Assembly: GCF_001949145.1 (NCBI RefSeq)
Contig: NW_019091413.1
Span: forward strand, 1,236,823-1,298,121
Length of the DNA stretch: 61,299 nucleotides
Direction of reading: 5' to 3'
DNA from: Acanthaster planci
Taxonomy: Eukaryota > Echinodermata > Asteroidea > Valvatida > Acanthasteridae
Positions 24,990-38,700 of the stretch are shown piece after piece; positions within the stretch are counted from its first letter, which is position 1; each line of letters opens with the position of its first letter. The notes beneath the pieces were generated by a model, which searched no databases, had not been told where the DNA came from, and saw only the letters and a list, made by a program, of their open reading frames with translations. The position numbers were made by a program, and so were the translations under genes.

Positions 24990-26149
24990 TCACAAACCGG
25001 TTGCTTCACTCTCTGCACTGTCCACAACAGAATGCAGAATCTCATTGGTAAGTTCCCATCGTCGGCCGTTCCAATTGAAGTGGGTGGGTGGGGCATACTC
25101 CCCAGCTTCTCCAAATTCAAAAAACGCACTTATTTCTATCGCAACACTGGACTTGATGAGTCCAACCCCTCCAGTCTTCTTGGGGGCGGGATGATATATC
25201 CGCCCACTCTTGGGTAGCATGCACACCTTTGCTGGTTCAAACTTAACTGTGAAACTATCAGCGTGGTTGCAGACCAGGCGGTCAGAAGGTGCCTCCTCTG
25301 ATGTGTCCAGGCCATTCTCCGGTGCAAGGATTTTGGTGAAGACTATTGGTCGGTCATCACACCTGACAAAGTTTCTCTCTGCCCCACATGGGGATAGGTA
25401 GGGGAAATTACCAGCATACCGCTCCATGTTATTTAGCTTGAGTCGCTTGAAGAAGAATGCTAAAAACTTCTTATCTGCCAAGTTAAATAAGAGTGACCCT
25501 CCTTGAGGACTGAAGCTTTGCAAAACTTTCAATACGACATGATTTGCGAATGTAACAAGATGAAAATTTTATGCAGAACAAGTATCGACTGAAATTTAAG
25601 CATACATCAGAGTACTGGTTGACTGAATTCTCAATGAATTGTCCAAACCTTACCTTTGAAACATGTGATGAAGTTTTTGACCTTGGTGTCATCCAGAAAT
25701 AGCTGAAATGGGAAAATTATTTGAACTAATACAAAAGGAACAATGAAAAAAATGAAGCATTGAAATGTCTTGGGTTGAAATATTTCCAATCTCACTAGTC
25801 TCACAGTTGTCAGTTGGAGAAGGTCTTATGTAAATTTAATTTTAAAATTCTAAAATTAATTAAAAATAATTTAAAATTTTAAAAGTCAGAAGGGAGTACA
25901 ATAAGGTATAGAGGAATAATTAAGTTGCACTTTCCTCCATGGTTACACATGACATTCGAGATTCGATTCCTAGCATTAACTAATAGTGTGAAATCACAGA
26001 AATGATACCTGTCCTTGATGGTCAATGAAGTAAAAATATTCCCGCACTTTGGGCTCCGGTGATTGGCCCTGTACATAACTAGCTTTACAAAATTGTCTAC
26101 TGCAGGTTGAAAGAATTCGATAAGTATTGACAGAAGTTTTCCAAAACAT
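24990..26149 (-). CDS. c8orf82: UPF0598 family protein, C8orf82 orthologue
   Basis: Small conserved metazoan protein of unknown biochemical role; the human protein is assigned to mitochondria. Exons on the minus strand: 26009-26149, 25654-25702, 24990-25474, giving 224 residues (human about 216). Matches: YVQGQSPEPKVREYFYFIDH and QGQLFLDDTKVKNFITCFKD, then KRLKLNNMERYAGNFPYLSP, CGAERNFVRCDDRP, GRIYHPAPKKTGGVGLIKS. The acceptor GGCAG at 25475-25479 restores the K-D-x-x-FL alignment exactly. The chosen start MFWKTSVNTYRILSTCSRQF is basic and lacks acids, like a mitochondrial presequence. The frame stays open upstream to an ATG at 26353, so a longer N terminus is formally possible. Confidence 0.93.
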
Positions 26150-26799
26150 CGTGAGACGATTTCCAGCTGAAGTACACATGTACATGTAGGCCAACATCTG
26201 TACACCTTGCCATAGAAGTAGACATGTACATGTACGTGGAGGAGATCTTGCACAGCCGATCGGCGCGGCACCGGCCCCCACGGCTTGTTTTGGTTGTATA
26301 ATTTCAACTTTGACCTTTCTTACTTTGAACTTTGCCCCCACCCAGGTAACCAATGGTTTGAAAAAAGCGCATCTTTGATTGGTTTACCCTAACCTATAGA
26401 GTATGCAATCGATGGTTTTGAATGTAATGACAAAATATAATTTACAAATTTATGCTGACATTCTTGTATGTTTTCATGGCTTTGTAACATAAATCAGGGG
26501 TATTAACAATTTTAACTGATTGCCTGTGCTTATTGATCATGATCAATATTGAACAAATTTGGCCAATAGAATCAGCCGTTCTTCTGAAGGAAGTCGACTG
26601 TCACCAACGTCAAAAGCATCATATTTTTACGATTGCCGATCCCCATGCGCAGCATGTCGGGCGAGTTGCTGTTAGGAATCACAGAAAAAAATAAGGCAAA
26701 GTTTCAATTTAGCTGTTGATTGTGACCGCATCATAGGTTTTCTAATTGAAGGAGTAGGCCCATTTCATAATCAAGGACGACCGTGAAGTTGCACTGAAA
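26150..26799. promoter_or_regulatory. Divergent promoter region shared by the C8orf82 orthologue and KATNB1
   Basis: The two start codons face away from each other with 650 bp between them, which must hold both 5'UTRs and core promoters. Two GC-richer patches stand out: CGATCGGCGCGGCACCGG near 26255-26275 and CCCATGCGCAGCATGTCGGG near 26640, the latter containing NRF1-like TGCGCA half-sites. No TATA box is obvious, as is usual for housekeeping bidirectional promoters. Confidence 0.55.
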
Positions 26800-29700
26800 A
26801 TGACAACGAAACGATCATGGAAACTTCGTAAGTAGGCTAACCATCTGTAAGATCTGACCATCCTACATTACTGGTCCTCGAGCATGTCAAGAACTCTAAC
26901 GCTAAGTCAGTAACTCCGTGATAGGCCTACATGTACTCCGTGTGACTTAGAGGAGACAAGGTTTACATGGTGTCGTAACGATATGGGGTTTTGGAATCGA
27001 TTTTTTGTGGTGAAATGGTTCATAGCGGTAAGAAAGCTTTTAAATTACATGTAAATTTAATCAATTTTAATTTGATTCACCTTTCTCCGAACATGCCAAA
27101 GATACCCCCAAAATTAGGGTGTTTAAGCTAGCTCTAGTTTAGGTAGATTTTGACAATATTTAAGCCAAAAACCAACATTTTTCTACCCAAGTTCGTCGAA
27201 AGATGACCGCATCACGCCATTTCTTTTTGTGTCTGGTTACCTGACCCAGCCATTGTGGATATACTGAATTCCATGTTCCACAAAAGAAACTTCATCCAGG
27301 TCAAGGAACCAGACTACATGCGCTAGTTTTTCTTCCTTCACAGCTCTTCGTCACGTCATTTATGCTGCTGTTTTACCCCATAATTTCCCTCAAAATCCAA
27401 AGCCCGTCTCTCTATTCTTCCTGATATGAAAGAGGACATAACCACCAAGTTGTTTAAGTAAGTTGTTTTGAAAAGGTAGACTTTGTTTCCTTATTATAGG
27501 AACAGGATGCTAATGGTAATGATCACCAAAATTAATAGTAAAATTATGTGCCGAGCTCTGAATGTAGCCGCCGCCTCTATTCAAAATAAGCTCACAGGTT
27601 GGGGCTTTTTGTGAAAGAAATACCCCGAATTGAAAACTACATGGACCAGTCCCAAATTTGTGATTTATACAGATACTTGTATCTCCATGATCCCTCCTGA
27701 TTATTATAACAACCCTGTGGAATCACAAAACATTAATGCGCTCATGTGCAGAAATCCAACAATTTGGAGGAGTGCACCCTTTAACGTCACCTCGAGGGGT
27801 GGTTTCGCCATAAAAAATGGCCCAAATGGACAAAATCTATCCAAGATACATGTAGGGAAACCAATTCCAAAAATTGAATACACTTTCGGGTTTTTCTAAG
27901 AAGAATAATACAGTGTGATCCGTTGCCACTGAATGTGGCAGTGTTTTGTGCTCCATGACAACATTTTTTAGTGAACAAGAGGGAAAAATCAAACATCTTC
28001 AACAAAATTGTGGGACACAGAGAAGAAAAACTTCCACAAAGAGGATGAACACACGGAATGATTGATGCAAACACCCTAATTTCCGTTTCCCCATCATCTA
28101 GAAGAGGGGCTTTTTTGAAGAGAAAATGGGGGGAATTTCAGATCCTTGTCCAATTATTTTAGGATAGCACAGTCAATAAGCCCCTCCAAAGAGACACAGT
28201 GTGCATTCCTCTAATATTTTTCTGTAATTGTTACTGGTTTGATGGCTCCCGAAGACAAAAATGCTCATTGAAGTCAAAAAAACTCGTACCCCGAGTGAAA
28301 ATCCTCAGAATTCAACTCCCATCATACAAAAATTGATGGTATAAAGTTCAAATTTTAATTTTGATGAAATAAATTTTAATAAATATTATAACAGTTTTGT
28401 CCACATGACTGGAGAACGATGAGAAGAGACTCAAGTTGAAGAGATTGGGAAGTGGAATAATCAAGAAAAAGGGTTGTATACCTGGAGAAAGATGTGACAA
28501 ACATTGCTTCGGGATGTTGTGTTTAGTCCTTCCTTGCATGTCACTTTTTCAACGCAGAAAATTTGATCTGAAAATTCCCACAGTTTTAAAGGTAGTGAAC
28601 ACCATTGTTTTTGGTGTAATTTCACAAGATTAGCTGATTACGGTGTGTAATATTCACTGCAACATACATTCCACTGACTTGTTTTATGTTGGAGCCAACT
28701 GCTTTGTGAAAAATCGAGAAAAACAGCGCGGCGCTTTCAACTCTTAAATCAAAGATCTTGCAATATATCTTGCATAAAATCTATGGGTTATAGGGCGTTC
28801 GTGGTAAGTGAACAACATCCGTGGGGTCAGAGTGGGAAACAGTCGCGACAGATTCTCATTTCCTTAAAAAGGAGCAGTTTTTAATGGCCAGGAGTAATCA
28901 GTGCATTTACTTTGGAGTAATGCACCTCTTCGATTGTAGCATTGCACATTCATGAAAACTTTATCCAGGAACGCAGTCAACTTGTGTCTGTGACACTGAA
29001 ACGAGTAGGTCTACATGTATGATAATGCAGGTGTGTTTGAGCATGCTTAATGACTGCACTTTCACGTCAGTTTACACGGCAATGAAATGCTAAAACTTCA
29101 TTTCTAAATTCTAGTTGACTCCCTAATAATCAAAGATTGTATAGCACCGTGTAGTGGTCTAGATAGAGAACTTCACCGGGAATACACGTAAAACGTTTTA
29201 ATCGCATGGGCCCCATTTGAGCAGGAGATACACCTGCGCAGTGCACATTAATGCACAGGCACAGGCACCGCGGCAGGCACATGCACCTAGTGAGCCTGCA
29301 CCTAAGCATCACTGTGAACCACGGTGGCGTATCGCTCGCTCAAATGGCGCCCATGGTAATTACACCTTTTGGGCAGAGTTACCCATCTTGCGCCTTTGGC
29401 GCTGTACAATCTTTGCTAATATAATTATACACAAAGAGGAAATTATGTCTTGAAACATGGGCGGTTTAATGTGTGGAAATCATACTTATTTTGTTGATGA
29501 AAACCTCTTTCACCATTCTGCTGTTTCTGGAAACAGCCACCATTTTTGGATCATACCATTATGCTATAGGGGTGATTTTGAATTTGCAAAGTTTTTACAT
29601 TAAGAAAATCCTTTCCTTGAATAAAATTTAACTTCACACAGATCCAATTTATATCCTACTCTACACCTTACACTCAAGTTCCTATAATTTCAGTTTACAA

Positions 29701-32700
29701 CGCTTTTGATGAATTTCTGTCGTGTAGTTTTAGCTGCTTTTATGTTTACCCATTCATTAATGGAGACTCCCATAACATCTGCGAACACTACACACAAGAA
29801 AATTGGCATCTGTCAAAGAATGTGATATGCGAAGTGAAATGAACTCCGATACAATGGTCAGCTGACCATTGTAAAAAACAGAACAAAATTTCTGTTTTCT
29901 CGAAAACTACAGCATTCTGGGCGGAAATATTTTACAGACTGATTGAGGCTGTTACACACTTCCTGTCAAGTGAGATATTTCAGGATTATATGGTAGTCCG
30001 ATTTGGGTGATTTTACCAATGGTTTACACTTTCTTTAATCAAGTAACCACAATTTCACTAAAATAAAGATAAAAAGTGCTGAATAAAGAATCCCAGGCCC
30101 AAACAACAGCCATTCTTGTCCTGGGCTGGCCCATTCAATGCTAGATTAGTACAACTAAACAAATGAGCTTGTGCGACTTCATTCAAGTTTTTATCCAGTT
30201 GTTGTCAATAAAAATATGCCTTGTGACTGAAAAGTTCCCTTTCTGGCATTGCAGAAGAGTTTGTTGCCCATGGGGCCAACGTGAACTGCCTTGCTCTAGG
30301 TCAGCAGAGTGGACGTGTGATGGTGACCGGTGGAGATGACAAAAAGGTCAACATGTGGGCAGTGGACAAGCCCAACTGTATCATGGTGAGTTCATTGTGC
30401 TTTGCTCTGCCGTCAGCCTTAAATATGCTGAGTTCACTGTCCCTGGAGTAGTGTTGAGTTCCAATGCTTCCATAAGTCCAAGTTCAGGAGATTTCCTTGC
30501 CTGTGAATGGCAGAAATGGCATGGGTTCATTTTTATATTAATTCAGCTGAAAATTGGCACCCTCCTCCTGCAAAATTCTTCAAAACTTTCAGTGGATTTT
30601 GAACGATTTGGAAAGGATAGAAGTTAAGATGTTCCAGGTATAGCATGACCCAGTTTGAAACAAAATTCGTTTTAACTTTTGGTGTTTTTTACTTCTTTCT
30701 CATACAAAGTGGGTATAGCTGTGTAAGCACCACAGTACACTTGCAAGACCATGTTTGAGTTGTAACATAATGCAGTGGTCTTTGCCTTAAATGATTCAAG
30801 GTCCCCAAAAGGTGTACATACATGTACCCGACATTAACACCAGCGTCTTGAATGCTGTTTAATGGTTTACAAACTTTTCATTCAGTTGGATTTATTTGTC
30901 TAATTTCAGAGCCTTTCTGGCCATACTTCCCCCGTGGAATGTGTCAGGTTCAACAGTAATGAAGAGCTTGTGGCCGCAGGGTCGCAGTCTGGCTCACTCA
31001 AGATTTGGGACCTGGAGGCTGCCAAAAGTAAGATGGATTAATTCCAACTAGTGTTTGGCATTAATGAATAACACATTCACTCCATGAAGCAAAAATCCTT
31101 GACTGAAAATAAAATTGGGATCGTTCACCCAGCCAGATGCAACAGATCTGTGTGTGGATGTGTGTGTAGGGGGCCTTTGGTTGTTGCACAGCTAACAATA
31201 ACAGCATAAAACTACCTAGCCTAAGACAATGGGATCTTGTATCTTTGAACAATGCCGCTGATTAGGCTGGTAACTTGAGAGTTTAAGGTTGTTTGGCCCT
31301 GGTGATAGTTTACCTGGTGGATCTTGTTACACTATGTAAGCTTCTCATTTTTCAGCTGTTGAATGTTTTTGAATTCATCAGAACTTCTTGTAAGTTATCC
31401 CTTGGCAGGTAGGATTCAACTTTATAATTAAAATGAATATATATACCAGTACCACATTCCTGCTATTTTAATAATAACTGTTGATCTACCGAATGCTTCC
31501 ACGCCCAATCCTAATACATGTAATGAATGCTGAATTTATCAATGCATTAACCTATTGATGCGTGGGTAGTGGTCAGAAGTATGCGTGTGGAACGTTGAAA
31601 GTTTATCCTGCTTGACCCCAGGGAATATCTTACTCGCTGCTTGTTCAAATTACATGTATAACTCGTCTTATCAGAACCGTAACACTTGCTGAGTACCTGT
31701 TGTTTCAATTTGTTTTTGAATGCCAAGTGTTTCAGTATGCCTTACACAGGAGAAAGAACTGTAAAACATGGACAAGTTTTCCCTTTGTCTTTCACATTGG
31801 GAACAGGGAGCTTTCTGGCTAGGAACATTCTGTGTCCAACATGGAGGGGAGACTCTCTGAATTTTAAGACCCAAGCACCCATCTTTGTCATAATTTCCAC
31901 CCCCCCCTTACATTTTCCGTTCTCCCTTGTCTGCCAGTTATCAGAACACTAACCGGCCACAAGAGTAACACAAGAAGTTTAGACTTCCATCCCTACGGAG
32001 ACTTCGTGGCGTCAGGCTCAGTGGACTTGAACATCAAAGTAAGAGTTTCATCCTCAGACTAGACCCCTGTCCTTTTGTGTGTCAAGGTGTAAATGACAGC
32101 CCAAACTTTCAAAGCCTCTTGAGTTGTATATTTGTGATCACACTGTCTATAAGTACATGCGCAATTCCTCCCTAATAAGCAGAATGCTGTGCTGTGATAG
32201 TTTATTTTCTTCTATTCAAACTTTATGATACATGCATACTTTTGAAGCCCACATAAAGTTGAGGTTTGGAGCCTACTCTAGATGAGGCTTGTGGAACATT
32301 TTTGTAAATGATAAAAAATGTGGGAACTTTTCATGTGTGCAACATAATGTTTGTGAGTTTGTTTCTGCATTCAATTGTGGACCCTGAACAATAGAGGACA
32401 ATAAGGTCCCCGATTGACAGAGGGTCCCCGATTGACAGAGGGTCCCCGATTGACAGAAGGTCCCTGATTGACAACTGTGTACAAAACATATGGGTGGTCT
32501 TCCAAAATAGTTGAAGTACAAACAAATGAGGAACAATAGGGGGTCCCCAGTTGCAGGCAAATACACACTTGTGTGTGTGTGTTTGTAGAATGTGTGCAAG
32601 TACTGGGAAATCTGAAGGCCAGTTGTCTGTTCTTGTCCCCATCATAAGCTTGACCAGTTGCATTGATGCAGTTCTCGTGCCAGTCATACATGTGTGTAAT

Positions 32701-35700
32701 CCTTGTGTACATGTAAATGCTACCAGAACAACATAACCCTTGTGTTATTTAAATTTGTGGTAACAGTGTAGTTGTCAAGTTCATCACGTGTCTTTATAAC
32801 TCAATCACAAGTTATCACGTACTAAGTCACAAGCTGTTCAAATGGACAGTGACAGCTAGGCATTTTTTGGGGGGGGTCATTCTTCAGTCCCTGTAACCAG
32901 ATTTGTTCATTCAGTTGTAAGGATTGATATTAAATGGAGCATTTTGTGTTAATATGCTTTTTTGGCAGTTGTGGGACATCAGGAGGAAAGGCTGCATCTT
33001 CACTTACAAAGGCCACACTGGGCCCATCAACTGCATCCGCTTCAGTCCCGATGGACGTTGGATTGCGTCGGCATCGGGGGATGGGCTCGTTAAGGTCAGA
33101 AACTCTCACCCATCAAGCTCAGGAAAAAAAAGTCTGTCTGGGTTTGTCACAACCCGATTCAGAGCCATGTTAGACTTTGGGTTTGTTCTCCACTCATGAA
33201 ATGTAATAAGCTCAGTTATGCTATCTGAGCGAGTCAGAGAGAGTATCTGGCCTGAGCTGAAGTGCACCCTCACTGGCGAAATAAAGATAGATGGTGCTAA
33301 GTTTTCCAACTGGGTTCTTGCATGCGTTCGTTGTGCACACGACAACTGCCTCAAACGCGCATAAACTTCTGCGCCTATGAGGTGAGAAAGTACCAAAGGA
33401 CTCTCAATTTCATTTCAAAACACGCCTTCCTTTGTCCCTGCTCGGAGCAGATTGAGTCGCAATACTTAACGCTGTCTGAGAGCTTTCAAGAAGATAAAGG
33501 AATCTCACCCTGGTCTGGATGGGACTTGAACCCTTGATCTCCCCACTTCCTAGTTCAGACATTTTAACTATTTGACCACTGAGCTTGTGGCTGGCGCTAA
33601 TCGGGCATTGCGGCAGTGGGTACTGCAATTCGACAGTCCAGAAAAAAGAAAAGTGGGAGTTGATATCTGTTTGGTCAATTTCAGTTGTGGGATCTGACTG
33701 CTGGCAAGCTCCTACATGACTTCAAGCTGCATGGAAGTTCCGTCAATCATGTTGAGTTCCACCCCAATGAGTTCTTGCTAGCTACAGGAAGCGCAGACAA
33801 GTAAGACTGATACAAACTGTAACTTGATCCCACCCCCCCAAGAAAAAGTTGTCAAGTAACTATTAAACGGCTCATGAATTAGATATTTTTGTTTTGCTTC
33901 GTCCTTCATGTCATCTGAGAAAAGGGTAGGTCGGCTTTTTTGGTCTTTTTTTTACTGATTCAGTGTGCAGCTAAGAGAGATCAGGTGGCCCTTTTGTTTC
34001 AAATGAAATGAACACTTTAAAGGGGACTAGTTGTGTGCATAAGTAAGTACTTTTATGCACCACATTTATGCAATGCACCCTATTTTCTATCTTTTATTTC
34101 CAATTTCACATATTCCAAACATCTCCCCGCCCAAAAAAAATATTTTCGTCACTGTTGCTTGAATTTCTGAATTTCAGTCCTCTGTGACTGTGACATTTTT
34201 GCCAACATTCATTGCACATTTTGGGACAGGGAAACCATGTGCTCACTAAGATTGGATAATGGATCGCCTTTGTTAATTTTCTTCTTCTTTTTGTCCATGT
34301 TAGTGATATTTTCCTGTGAGATTGCTACACGTTGCCTCCTTTCTTCCCATTTTGCATGGCAGGACTGTAAAATTCTGGGACTTGGAGACCTTTGAACTTG
34401 TGTCGTCTACCGTTCCCGCTGCTTCCGACGTTAGGTATGTCAAAGTCTATTATTGGTGCATTGTAGCCCAACCATGTAAGTACTGATTAATATTTATCTC
34501 CAAATCATCCTAACATGACCAGTTTCTGCTAAAAGAAATGATGAAATTTGCCATTTTATTGAAAAATTCTCATTGTGAAATTTGATAATACATGAAAACA
34601 GACTTAGAGTGTTTTCATATCAATGTACGTAATCTTGAATTGATTTACTGGTTGTGGGTATCACAAGTCAGTATCAACAATGACTTCCTAGTATTAGTCG
34701 GTATCACATATATTTTCTGAATCACTGTATTGCTTGACTCAGCTTAACTTAGTGTTCCAGCCTTAAGGATGCATAAACAGACCAATCCAGCAAGCCCCCC
34801 CTCCAACCATACACCCCTGGGCAATGCTGACACAAGCAACTGTACATCCATGCTCGTCATACGTGCATGCTCACACACTGGACTTTTGTACATGCATGTG
34901 CGACACAAAATCACAGCTGTGATTGGTTGGACTCATTTGGGCGGGGTCAGTGGATTTACCTATTTGTAGCAGTTGGTATGAACTCGATGTACAAGGACCC
35001 ACCTCCTGTGAAAAAAGAGAGAGGTCGGGGGACGCTGGCTTCCATTGGTGCCACACAATCAGTATCAACCAATGGGTTTGCACACCATCAGATAAAAATT
35101 GGTTGTGCATATTCTGTGCTATGCAGGTGCAAACCAGTGTAAGCAGACACCATGCTGGCTGCGGAGTATAGTTGCCAGGTAATCAAATGGCGTCTGTCGT
35201 CCACGCACAGATCAATGACGAAAGGAGGGTGACATGTCGTATTGTTGGCATTACAGTTGAGCTAAGTAGAATGACATTGACTTTTTCCCCCCAGGGTGCT
35301 CGTCTTTCACTCCGAAGGGAGCTACCTGTACAGCGGCAGCCAGGACATGCTGCACGTCTTCGGATGGGAGCCTGTCTGCTGCTTTGACACGTTCTCCATG
35401 GGTTGGGGCAGGGTAGCAGACATGGCTGTGGCCTCCTCTCAGCTAATCGGTGCTTCATTCAATCAAACCAACGTGTCTGTGCATATCGTGGACCTTGAGG
35501 TAAATGGTGCTTTGCAGAACCATAATCCATTGATTTATAATATTTTTGTTTTCTGTTGTATATATGAATTCACAACTTTATCATAATTGGAAAATGTAAC
35601 AAGTGCGTTTGGGTTGATAATTGGGCATTATCATGACGAATTACAGCGATAAGATATTTCAAGCTGTTTTTTGGGTTCAATGAGATTTGATAATAACGAG

Positions 35701-38700
35701 AACATTTAGAGCAGCTTGTACTGTACTAAAGAAGTCCATTAAGCATTGGATGTTAAATATCAAAATATTGCATCAGTGACTGTAGAAGCTATGCACAGTG
35801 AGTAAACCTTCATGTATTTTACCAATGCCAAATTGAGGTATCAAATTAAATTCCCTACAGAGAGTCAACAAAACCCGGGGAGTTTCGATACAGCAGCTGC
35901 AGCAGGGACAGCAAGCGGGCACCAACCAGGGGCAGAAGCCAGTATCCGCTGCGCCGTTGTCAGCCAGTGGGAGGCGGAGCTTCATCACAGACAGACCCCC
36001 GACGACATCAACGAAGCAGAGGTCAGTAAACAAGTGTGGATTGAAAGGTTAAAGTGCATGTTTGTGTTTCAATTAACTTCATTTTCTTACATCAATTGCT
36101 ATTTTCAAAAGTACCCTGGTGCCTTGTCAGTTTTTGTACTGAGGCAGATTTTAGTACTTAAGACCAAAACTCTTGATGTCATCCGAGAGAAAAACCTCAA
36201 AGTTGCATTGATTTGTGAACAAGAGACTGCTGTAATCTTTTGTAATGTATTTCACAGTCCTAAAATTCCCTTTCTTTTGGTGATTTGTTGTTGCACAAGT
36301 AAATGACACCAGGCGAACAAGTAAACCCTTCTCAGAAATTTTAAGAGCAACTTTATGGCTCACAATTTTGTTGATTTGAGCAGTGAATAAAAAAGCCTTT
36401 CATTTTAGCTGTTGGATTTTGTTGGGTTAAGCAGGGTGTGTAGAGAATACCTGAAAGGGGTTGGGTTTAAATTAAAAAGTGTGAAAATGAGTAACAAATA
36501 AGCATTTTTAGAGTTGAATTTGAATAAAATATGGTACACTGAGTTTTCGGATTGCACATGAACATAACAATTGGAATTCCCCAGACTAAAGACACTCTTG
36601 CTATCCCTCATGATTCGGGCCAAGCTTTTGCATAGTGACCACCATCTCTGGAATGGACCGGTTCCTTTGTGCCCATCTTATCCATTGAAAACAGTGTATT
36701 GGTGCCAAGCGTCTCTTATGTAACTAAGCCAAAGCTTGCCCCGAACCACGAGGTATAGCAACAGTGTCTTTAGTATGGAGAATTCAAATTGTTATGTTCA
36801 TGTGAATTTAAAGAACTCGGTGTAACAGATTTTATTCAAATTTAGAGTTACAGGCCTTCCAAAGAATCTTTTACTCTGGAAATCAACGGGAACCTTTATT
36901 TACCATTGATGCCAAGCTGAATGATACATCAGTACAAAAAGCTCAGCTTGCTCTGTTTGATGGAAACTGAAACAAAATGACTGGGGAAAAAATGATGTTA
37001 TGCCTCATTGCTGCAGAATGGGTCACACTTGTATGAATCCCTTAACATTATTCTTGCAATCATTTTATCAGTCATTTTTGTGTTAATTTCCATCAGAAAG
37101 GGTAAACTAAGCTCTTTTTCTTCATTGGATTGTATGTGGACTAAGTTGTGTCATCAAATTAAAATCCCTTCCCCAGTCCGTCCGGGGTAAGCCTGCCTGG
37201 TATCTTGAAAAGGATTGGAACTGTGGATTGAACCTACTGGGCCTGCATTAACCCCACTTGGACTCTGTTTCACACTCTGGCTAAGTTGGGACCTGCTAAT
37301 CCTCTGGTCTCTACTCCACAGTTAATTAAGCCCATTGGGCCAAATAATCCTCCAACAATTCATTGAAGGGCTTTTCTACTCAGAAGTGTTGCTGGTTACT
37401 CATGACTCATAATGCACTTTTGAGGTGTTTTGGGCTGAGCATTTGTGCTCAACGAGGTCAGTAATAAATACTCAAACCCGTCATTTTCTTCCCAATGACG
37501 TACATAGGAATCCCTTCCATTTTTGGAAGCGTGCCACTGACGGTAGTTTCTTTTACCTGGAGCTGGTACTTATGCACAGCAAATTGTTGGGCCTTCCACG
37601 CAGGATGTGAAGTAAACTGCTGCAGTTTTTGTGCTGAGGGAGGAAGACAATGGTTTAATTGTTGAATCACATTCTTCGTATGTTGCCCACTTTTTGCAAA
37701 GGGAGCCTGAGATTAAGTCAGAGGCACAACGGGATTCACCGACTCAAGACGATAAGGAGGATGACTCTGCCTCCTCCGCGGACATCAAAGACCCGGTTAA
37801 CTATGACAGTATATTCCACCCCAAGAAGAGATTATGTAAGTTCAGTTACAGGAGAGGAATGTGATCTTTTTTGACGTCATATGCAAATTTAGTATTCCCT
37901 CAGTAGTTTTTGTGAAAGTTTGGCCACTCATTTCATCAGATGTGACTCCATGCGTTGCTTACACACAGCAAAACAAATGCTCATTTACTGATTTTGTGCT
38001 TAGTTTTAACATGTCAGCCTTGTTTATGCATTGCGTGAGAATACACATGCAGATATGCCAATAGCCACACAAAAGCCACACAAAATTTCAAGCATTCTGT
38101 TGGTTTGCGCGCAAACATGGATGCGCCGAGCAGGCTTAACTTTGAAAAGCAAGTCAGTGCTCTAGTAACTATGGTAACTTCATATCTCCGAAGAAGTGAA
38201 ATTTCCAACATTCATGGATGTTCCACAGCTGTCATTGTATGTACTTGCCAAAGCTTTCTGTAACAAAATTTAGGCAATGGATCACTTTGATTTGTAAAAA
38301 CTTAGGGGAAGAGGAGTTGTCAAACATGTAAGTACATTTACCTACATCTGAAAGCCTAGTTTTGGAAAGGTGGGCAACTTTAAGTCAACCCAATTAGATT
38401 TGCTTCTCGTTGGCTGTTGGATTTAGTAGTTGACTGTAAGGTGTAGCCTCAANNNNNNNNNNNNNNNNNNNNNNNNNNNNNNNNNNNNNNNNNNNNNNNN
38501 NNNNNNNNNNNNNNNNNNNNNNNNNNNNNNNNNNNNNNNNNNNNNNNNNNNNNNNNNNNNNNNNNNNNNNNNNNNNNNNNNNNNNNNNNNNNNNNNNNNN
38601 NNNNNNNNNNNNNNNNNNNNNNNNNNNNNNNNNNNNNNNNNNNNNNNNNNNNNNNNNNNNNNNNNNNNNNNNNNNNNNNNNNNNNNNNNNNNNNNNNNNN

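Noticed and set aside
26150-26353. Upstream in-frame extension of the C8orf82 orthologue to an earlier ATG
   Set aside because: The extra residues are unlike the family and include a low-complexity TACATGTAC-derived part; the shorter start gives a better presequence and length.
32371-32712. Overlapping 110-residue minus-strand frames with VNRGPS repeats
   Set aside because: Product of the 18-bp minisatellite in KATNB1 intron 4.
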